DNA of 64,000 nucleotides from Paenibacillus piri (GTDB lineage Bacteria; Bacillota; Bacilli; Paenibacillales; NBRC-103111). The notes under the pieces were generated by a model. It did not search any database. It was given only the letters and a program-made list of their open reading frames with translations, and was not told where the DNA came from. Numbering within the stretch: the stretch's first letter is position 1; the number at the start of each line of letters is the position of its first letter. The stretch spans positions 62,001 through 126,000 of the forward strand of contig NZ_SMRT01000005.1 of NCBI RefSeq assembly GCF_004354045.1, given 5' to 3'. The translations under genes were made by a program, and so were the position numbers. Of the stretch, positions 58,838 through 64,000 are shown piece by piece.

Positions 58838-60496
58838 ATGTCTGAGGATGCTCAAAAAAATGCCGCTCCCGATGCTCCTGCCGAAGAAAAGGAACCGAGC
58901 TTCTGGCTGCCGCTAATTGCGATTATACTGGGGACCTTCGTTTCCGTTCTGAGCAGCAGCTTGGTCAACGTGGCTCTTCCCAAGCTGTCGACGGTATTCG
59001 GCGTGCCTACCTCGACCATTCAATGGGTCGTGACCGGATTTATGCTGGCCTCGGCAGTCGTCATTCCGGCCAGCGGCTTCCTGTCCGCACGGTTTGGCAG
59101 CAAGCAGGTGCTGGTGCTTTCGGTTATAGGCTTTACCATTGGCTCCTTGCTGTGCGGCATTGCCTGGAACGATTCCAGTCTGATCGCGTTCCGTATTTTT
59201 CAGGGCTTGACCGGCGGTTTTATTATGCCGGTCGGGATGTCGGTCATCTACACCATGGTGCCGCGTAACCAGATCGGGCTCGCGATGGGGATCTGGGGGG
59301 TAGCCGCGATGGTGGCCCCGGCGCTGGGGCCGACACTGGGCGGTTACCTGATCCAGTATTACAGCTGGAGAACCTTATTCCTGCTAAATGTACCTATCGG
59401 CATCGTAGCTGCTACAGCCTGTTTTTTCCTGCTGAAAGAATCGGTCAAGAACAAGGATTTGAAATTTGATGTGGCCGGCGCCATTTTTTCAGTCACGTTC
59501 TTCGGGACGCTGCTGCTCGCTTTAAGTAAAGGTCAAACCGAAGGCTGGACGTCGCTTTATATCATGTCTTTATTTTTTACCGCTGCGGTTAGCCTTGCCC
59601 TGCTGCTATGGGTGGAACTGACTACCAAGCAACCTTTGCTCAATTTGGCCGTATTTAAGAATATCAAGTTTTCCGCAAGCACCTTAATGTCGGGTCTTGT
59701 CATGATGGCGATGATGGGCGGGACGTTTCTCATGCCGATTTATTTGCAAAACGTCCAGTCGATGACCGCCTTGGATGCAGGCATCCTGCTGCTGCCCCAA
59801 TCGGTGGCGATGGCGCTCATGATGCCGATCAGCGGAAAGCTGCTCGAGAAAGTCGGCATCATGCCGCTTGCCATCGTGGGTCTGCTCGTGCTTGGTGTCA
59901 CCACGTATGAGCTCCACTCTTTAACGGCCGATACGTCGCATATCTGGATCAACGTAGTGCTGACGATCCGGGGCTTTGGCATCGGACTTTGTATGATGCC
60001 AGTGTCCACGGTCGGGATGGCGGATATACCGAAGGCGCAGATCAATGATGCATCGCCGCTATCGAACGTATTCCGTCAAGTTATGGCTTCCATGGGGATT
60101 GCGGTGCTGACCACCATCATGAGCAGCCGTCAGTATTTGCACTACTACCGGATCACCGAGAATGTTCCGTCCACTTCCGAGCCGGCCAATCAGTTTATGA
60201 CCGCGATCTCGGGAGCTTACTTCTCGGGCGGTGTCGATTTGGCGACGGCAAGCGGAACCGCGGCTGCGTACCTGGCTGGCCTTATGCAAAAAGAAGCCAT
60301 GGTCCGCTCGATTGCCGATACGTTTTATGTTTCAGCGATTCCGGCCTTTTTATGTCTTCCGCTCGTGTTTTTTCTTCGTTCGAAGAAGCAGCCGAAAGAG
60401 CAGCCGGTACAACAGGCCGCTTCGGCTCCTGCCGAGCCTGCGCCTGCGGCAGCCGGACGGACTCCGGTAAAAGTTCCGGAAACCGTCAAGGCATAG
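58838..60496 (+). CDS. DHA2-family MFS efflux pump (EmrB/QacA type)
   Basis: 552-residue proton antiporter with 14 predicted helices. Motif A region near residue 80 (SARFGSKQVL), motif C (GVAAMVAPALGPTLGGYL) near 150-170 and the extra central helices of the DHA2 group are visible. The C-terminal tail is Lys/Ala/Pro-rich. It exports hydrophobic or cationic compounds; the adaptors upstream suggest a tripartite-like system without an outer membrane. AGGGGGCG precedes the ATG at 58838. The SLH gene follows after 66 bases with no terminator. Confidence 0.9.
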   Translation: MSEDAQKNAAPDAPAEEKEPSFWLPLIAIILGTFVSVLSSSLVNVALPKLSTVFGVPTSTIQWVVTGFMLASAVVIPASGFLSARFGSKQVLVLSVIGFTIGSLLCGIAWNDSSLIAFRIFQGLTGGFIMPVGMSVIYTMVPRNQIGLAMGIWGVAAMVAPALGPTLGGYLIQYYSWRTLFLLNVPIGIVAATACFFLLKESVKNKDLKFDVAGAIFSVTFFGTLLLALSKGQTEGWTSLYIMSLFFTAAVSLALLLWVELTTKQPLLNLAVFKNIKFSASTLMSGLVMMAMMGGTFLMPIYLQNVQSMTALDAGILLLPQSVAMALMMPISGKLLEKVGIMPLAIVGLLVLGVTTYELHSLTADTSHIWINVVLTIRGFGIGLCMMPVSTVGMADIPKAQINDASPLSNVFRQVMASMGIAVLTTIMSSRQYLHYYRITENVPSTSEPANQFMTAISGAYFSGGVDLATASGTAAAYLAGLMQKEAMVRSIADTFYVSAIPAFLCLPLVFFLRSKKQPKEQPVQQAASAPAEPAPAAAGRTPVKVPETVKA

Positions 60497-60562
60497 GCAG
60501 AGGCGCAAAAACACGCAAGGCAACGAACCATTTTTTATACTATTTTTAGGAGGAATACGCTA

Positions 60563-63019
60563 ATGAAGAAAAGTTTATCTTTAATTTTGTCGGCGGCAAT
60601 GGCATTTTCCATGTATTCATCGGTTGCCTTGGGTGCGGGCAAATCTTCCGCCGATTTTAGCGATCTGGCCAATTTGGATGCAGCAGCCAAGGTGAAATTC
60701 GATGCGATGATTTCAGCGGGCATTTTTGATGGAGTAGGAGAAGGCAATTTTGGCTTGAAGGATAAAATGAATCGGGCACAATTCGCTAAGGCGGCCGCTT
60801 TGGTATTCGGGCTTCCGGTCGATTCGTCACTGACAACTTCAAGCTTCGGCGACGTACGTGCCGACGATCCCGCTAACGGATATGCGCTGCCTTACATCGA
60901 GGCATTGAAAAAAGCGAATCTTACGGACGGTTACGGCGCCAATACGTATAATCCGGCCGGGGAAGTAACCAAGGAACAGCTGGCCGCTTTTCTGATCCGC
61001 GGCTTGAATAAGGATGCGGAAGGCAAAGCCGCTCAAGGTGCAAATGACGCTACCGTTTCCGGTTGGGCGCAAGGATATGCTTCATTGGCGAAGCAGCTGA
61101 AATTGATGGACAACGGCTCCGACGGTACATTCGGCGGCACTGCCGCTGCAGATCGCGAGCTGCTCGTAACATCCTCTTATGCAGCGAAGCAGCAATACGT
61201 ACCGGGCTCCGGCAGCGCAAGCAAGCCCGTACAGCCGTCCGGCGGCAACGTTATTTCGACCGGCGATTTGCCGACCTACAACTTGAATGCCAATGTTAAG
61301 GCTCAGGCCAAAGGCGTTCTGCAGGAGAAAACAGCGAACGGCTGGCGGTTCGGTGCCGTTGTCAAGCTGTCCAATACGTCCGGATCGACGACCCGCGTAC
61401 CCGATCATGAGCTTCGTGTCAAAGCTTCCGACGGTTCCGTATATACGTTGAAAGCAAGCACGGACAACGTGAAATCGATCGAGCCGCAAAGTACGGTAGA
61501 ATTGACGTTTATGACGGAAATCGATAAAACATCCGATTTCAACCTGACGAATTTGCTTTGGGTCGATGTGGATGACGAAGTGTATCCGAAGAAAGAAACG
61601 GTGCTTGCCGATGCGCCGATTGAAAATTTCACATGGCACGGGACAGATGCCGTTATTCAAGATTCCGCTTTGCTCGGCAGCTGGGGCACCGGCTTTACGG
61701 TTCCTGGCGAAACGTCGCCGTTGAAGTATACCGCGACGAACTTGACCAAGCAGTTTAGCGGTCAGTCGCCGACCTATATCGTTCAGGTGAAAGTCGAGAA
61801 TCCGAGCAATTATGCCGCTACCGTTCCTAATTTTACATTAAGCGGTAAAGCGAAAGACCGTTCCTATGTCGGGAATCGGGTAGAGCAGTCCGCGGTAGTC
61901 CTGAATCCCGGAGAGCAAAAATATATTAATTTTGCCGTTACAACCGAACCGGATACGCAGCTGACCGCTTTCTATGTGCTTTCGACGAGCAACTTCCTGA
62001 AACAGGGCGCAACCGCTCCGGTGCAGTTCTATACCGGCAGAATCGGATTTACGGTGCCGGCTTCCGGACAAAATCAGGCCAATTTGCCGGCTTACACGCT
62101 GGGCAGCCCGATTGCGATCGATACGCTTAGCAAAGCCGTTAACCCGCAAATGCAAGTAGCGCTGCAAGATATAGAATGGTTTGAAAATGACGGCAGAGAC
62201 TACAAGACGGCTGTCGCCAAAATCAAATTTACGAATAATAGCGGAAATGTCATCCCTGTTCCTCAATTAGGCGCCGAAATTGTTTCGGATAGCGGGGTAT
62301 CTTACGACGGGGTACAAAGCACAAGCTCCGTCAACGATGTGCTCCCTGGAATGGGCTCGGTTCAAATGTTTGCTTTCACTGTGCCTCAATCGGAAAAAAC
62401 GAATCAGTTTACATTGCGATTGCTTGAGCAGCAAGGCAAGCAGACTCAGCCAGCCGGTCAATCGTCACAATCTCAAGCGCAGGCTGCACAAGGCCAAGCG
62501 GCACAAGGGCAAGCGGCGCAAGGACAGGCAGGCCAATCGGCTGCAGCTCAGGCTCAACCAAGCGCGGCTCAAACGTCGCTTTACAAAACGCCGATTGCAC
62601 AAGTGTATGTAACGATCAACACGACCAGCTCGGTTGATAATGTATTCTCGTTCTATCCGTACGAAATGAGAATGGATAGCTTCAACGTTTCGAACTACGC
62701 CGCGAAAAACGGGGTAACGAACAGCTACGGCTACACCTACAAGCTGGAAATGGGCATCGATATTAAATCGACGGATGCTGTTTTGGCCGATCCTTCCAAT
62801 CCGAAATTGCTGTTCCAGTTGGAAGGTCCTGACGGCAAACGTCTCGGCTCCAAAACATTCGCATTAACCGGCGATAACCGGTTGATGAGCGGTAATCAGT
62901 CGATCATGTTCGACAGTACTTCCGACACGCTGGAAGCTCCGGTATCCATCAAAGTTTACGAATTGGTAACAACGCCGTACGGCGACGCCAGACATTTGCT
63001 GACAACTTTAAAAGATTAA
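60563..63019 (+). CDS. S-layer-homology surface protein in the efflux operon
   Basis: Secreted 818-residue protein. The signal peptide is residues 1-24 (cut near ALGAG). SLH modules occupy about 30-215 (FSDLANLD..., FGDVRADDPANGYALPYIEALKKANLTDGYG, VSGWAQGYASLAKQLKL); the third is degenerate. A large beta-rich region follows (about 230-620), then a Gln/Ala-rich linker with AAQGQ repeats (about 625-670) and a last domain (about 675-818). AGGAGG lies 9 bases before the ATG. It has no terminator upstream, so it is probably cotranscribed with the pump and under the same MarR control, which suggests an envelope response. Confidence 0.82.
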   Translation: MKKSLSLILSAAMAFSMYSSVALGAGKSSADFSDLANLDAAAKVKFDAMISAGIFDGVGEGNFGLKDKMNRAQFAKAAALVFGLPVDSSLTTSSFGDVRADDPANGYALPYIEALKKANLTDGYGANTYNPAGEVTKEQLAAFLIRGLNKDAEGKAAQGANDATVSGWAQGYASLAKQLKLMDNGSDGTFGGTAAADRELLVTSSYAAKQQYVPGSGSASKPVQPSGGNVISTGDLPTYNLNANVKAQAKGVLQEKTANGWRFGAVVKLSNTSGSTTRVPDHELRVKASDGSVYTLKASTDNVKSIEPQSTVELTFMTEIDKTSDFNLTNLLWVDVDDEVYPKKETVLADAPIENFTWHGTDAVIQDSALLGSWGTGFTVPGETSPLKYTATNLTKQFSGQSPTYIVQVKVENPSNYAATVPNFTLSGKAKDRSYVGNRVEQSAVVLNPGEQKYINFAVTTEPDTQLTAFYVLSTSNFLKQGATAPVQFYTGRIGFTVPASGQNQANLPAYTLGSPIAIDTLSKAVNPQMQVALQDIEWFENDGRDYKTAVAKIKFTNNSGNVIPVPQLGAEIVSDSGVSYDGVQSTSSVNDVLPGMGSVQMFAFTVPQSEKTNQFTLRLLEQQGKQTQPAGQSSQSQAQAAQGQAAQGQAAQGQAGQSAAAQAQPSAAQTSLYKTPIAQVYVTINTTSSVDNVFSFYPYEMRMDSFNVSNYAAKNGVTNSYGYTYKLEMGIDIKSTDAVLADPSNPKLLFQLEGPDGKRLGSKTFALTGDNRLMSGNQSIMFDSTSDTLEAPVSIKVYELVTTPYGDARHLLTTLKD

Positions 63020-63045
63020 TCCCCCATAAAGGCATTACGAATTCA

Positions 63046-63083
63046 AAGCACCTTAGGAATGCTTATTCCTAAGGTACTTTTTT
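63046..63083 (+). terminator. Terminator of the efflux/SLH operon
   Basis: AGcACCTTAGGAAT pairs with ATTCCTAAGGTaCT around GCTT, followed by a T-run. Confidence 0.9.
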
Positions 63084-63118
63084 TAAAAGAGCATTCAATA
63101 CGTAAGGAGGGTTGTATC

Positions 63119-63589
63119 ATGGAAACGATTCAATCGGATGGTGATCTGCAGCAAATTTTTCAGCGCATACTTCGGAAGCTGGTCGTCTACGGTAAATATG
63201 TAGATCCACGCTTTTCCGGATCGCAGGTTGCGGCATTGGACGTCATTCACGCTCAGGGACCGATTAAAGTGACTCATCTGGCGGAAAGCTTGACGTTATC
63301 CTTAAGCGCTGTCACACTGCTTTGCGACAGGCTGATCCATAACGGATATGTAAAGCGCGAGCGCGATGATGAGGACCGCCGCGTCGTTCATTTAAGAATA
63401 ACCGATGAGGGCCGCGAAGCGCTCGCCGCCGTATTGGCCGCCGAAGGAGAAATTATATGCCGGTGGCTGAATGGCATTTCGAAGGCGGATTTAATTCAGT
63501 TCAATAAAACGTTTCAACAAATCGTTGATAATGTCGATCTGGACAGGCAGGTCAAAAAGAAAACCGATGATTCGGTATGCTGTCAATAA
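63119..63589 (+). CDS. MarR-family transcriptional regulator (second)
   Basis: 156-residue regulator of the MarR family. The winged helix is at about 50-90 (KVTHLAESLTLSLSAVTLLCDRLIHNGYVKRERDDEDRR) with flanking dimer helices. The C-terminus ends in a Cys-Cys-Gln stretch, a possible redox-sensing pair. GGAGGG lies ahead of the ATG at 63119; the frame extends to 63059. It is separated from the SLH gene by a strong terminator and precedes the glucokinase promoter. Confidence 0.85.
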   Translation: METIQSDGDLQQIFQRILRKLVVYGKYVDPRFSGSQVAALDVIHAQGPIKVTHLAESLTLSLSAVTLLCDRLIHNGYVKRERDDEDRRVVHLRITDEGREALAAVLAAEGEIICRWLNGISKADLIQFNKTFQQIVDNVDLDRQVKKKTDDSVCCQ

Positions 63590-63616
63590 AAATGATGAAA
63601 TAAATCAAGTTTTTGA

Positions 63617-63645
63617 TTGAATATGTCAGATGAAACCCCTATAAT
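63617..63645 (+). promoter_or_regulatory. Promoter of the ROK kinase gene
   Basis: TTGAAT, 17 bases, perfect TATAAT. Confidence 0.7.
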
Positions 63646-63688
63646 ATCGGTGATGGAAATGTGCCGGCAGAGAGGGGAACGATCTGGA

Positions 63689-64000
63689 ATGAGTTATTTA
63701 ATCGGTATGGATATTGGCGGAACGAATATCGTCTGCGGATTGACCGACGAAAATGGAAAGCTTCTTGATAAAATCAAGGAGCCGACCGAAACGGCAAAAG
63801 GCAGCGGATATGTGTTCGATAAAATAGAGCGTATGGTCGGGGAGCTGCTGTTGAAATCAGGCATCGACAAGTTCCATGTACGGGCGATTGGCGTAGGGAC
63901 GCCGGGGTTTATCGATCCTGTAAAAGGCGTCACCGTGTTTGCCGGCAACCTGCAATGGCGGCAGGTACATACGGCGGACGAAATATCACGCCGTACAGGA
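63689..64000 (+). CDS. ROK-family glucokinase (partial)
   Basis: The first 104 residues of a ROK-family sugar kinase, cut by the right edge of the window. The N-terminus has the phosphate-binding loop MDIGGTNIVCGLTDENG and then RAIGVGTPGFIDPVKG. I translated it from the ATG at 63689, with AGAGGGG upstream. In Paenibacillus such genes are annotated glucokinase; the substrate cannot be confirmed without the rest. Confidence 0.85.
   Translation, partial: MSYLIGMDIGGTNIVCGLTDENGKLLDKIKEPTETAKGSGYVFDKIERMVGELLLKSGIDKFHVRAIGVGTPGFIDPVKGVTVFAGNLQWRQVHTADEISRRTG

Overview
The window is chromosomal DNA from a spore-forming Firmicute, most likely a Paenibacillus-type member of the Paenibacillaceae. 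The evidence is moderately GC-rich coding sequence, strong AGGAGG-type ribosome binding sites, S-layer-homology surface proteins, spore-coat type genes (a YheC/YheD ATP-grasp protein and a CotSA-like glycosyltransferase), a WIAG-tail-like protein, a GlpP-type glycerol antiterminator and a ba3-type oxidase. No rRNA, tRNA, prophage or CRISPR array was seen.

Layout. 1-1.6 kb: an ECF metal transporter operon on the minus strand (CbiM, a PDGLE/CbiN-like protein, and CbiQ running off the edge). 1.7-3.1 kb: a c-di-GMP-I (GEMM) riboswitch and terminator ahead of a soluble sensor histidine kinase. 3.2-7.7 kb: the glycerol regulon (glpP, glpD behind a leader terminator, divergent glpK). 7.8-14.6 kb: metabolic and housekeeping genes (S66 peptidase, LysR plus PHP phosphatase, two HAD phosphatases, cysteine dioxygenase, zinc-ribbon protein) and two large intergenic palindromes. 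14.6-17.7 kb: a ykkC-family riboswitch that looks closer to the subtype-2 RNAs than to guanidine-I, with a terminator, ahead of a three-gene ABC-2 transporter. 17.8-24 kb: CheX, an SDR, an alpha/beta hydrolase, a DEAD-box helicase and an RsgA GTPase. 24-38 kb: a membrane-anchored FAD oxidoreductase, an SLH protein, IlvA, a 28-bp minisatellite, an aminotransferase, KduI, a TPP enzyme next to a GAF-PAS histidine kinase, TagA and Psd. 38-45 kb: a CE7 esterase, a TPP riboswitch with ykoEDC (thiamine-precursor ECF transporter), and a ba3 oxidase (subunits IIa, II, I). 45-48.4 kb: EcsC-like protein, a short pyruvate kinase and an AraC regulator.

48.4-50.8 kb is the accessory-looking part. It is AT-rich and mostly non-coding, holds several unrelated tandem repeats, and contains one IS1595-like transposase gene whose DDE site is degenerate. 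50.8-56.1 kb: Tag glycosylase, spore-coat type genes, a two-gene chromate transporter behind a palindromic operator candidate, and a WIAG-tail-like protein. 56.2-63 kb: a MarR-controlled efflux operon (MarR, two HlyD-type adaptors, a DHA2 MFS pump) that continues into an 818-residue SLH surface protein. A second MarR gene and a truncated ROK glucokinase close the window.

Regulation is unusually RNA-rich: three riboswitches (c-di-GMP-I, ykkC-like, TPP) and a GlpP-type leader terminator lie within 40 kb. The best candidates for something undescribed are the ykkC-like RNA with its ABC-2 exporter, the degenerate transposase among minisatellites, and the large intergenic palindromes and dispersed repeat pair. 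All function calls come from reading motifs; no database search was run.
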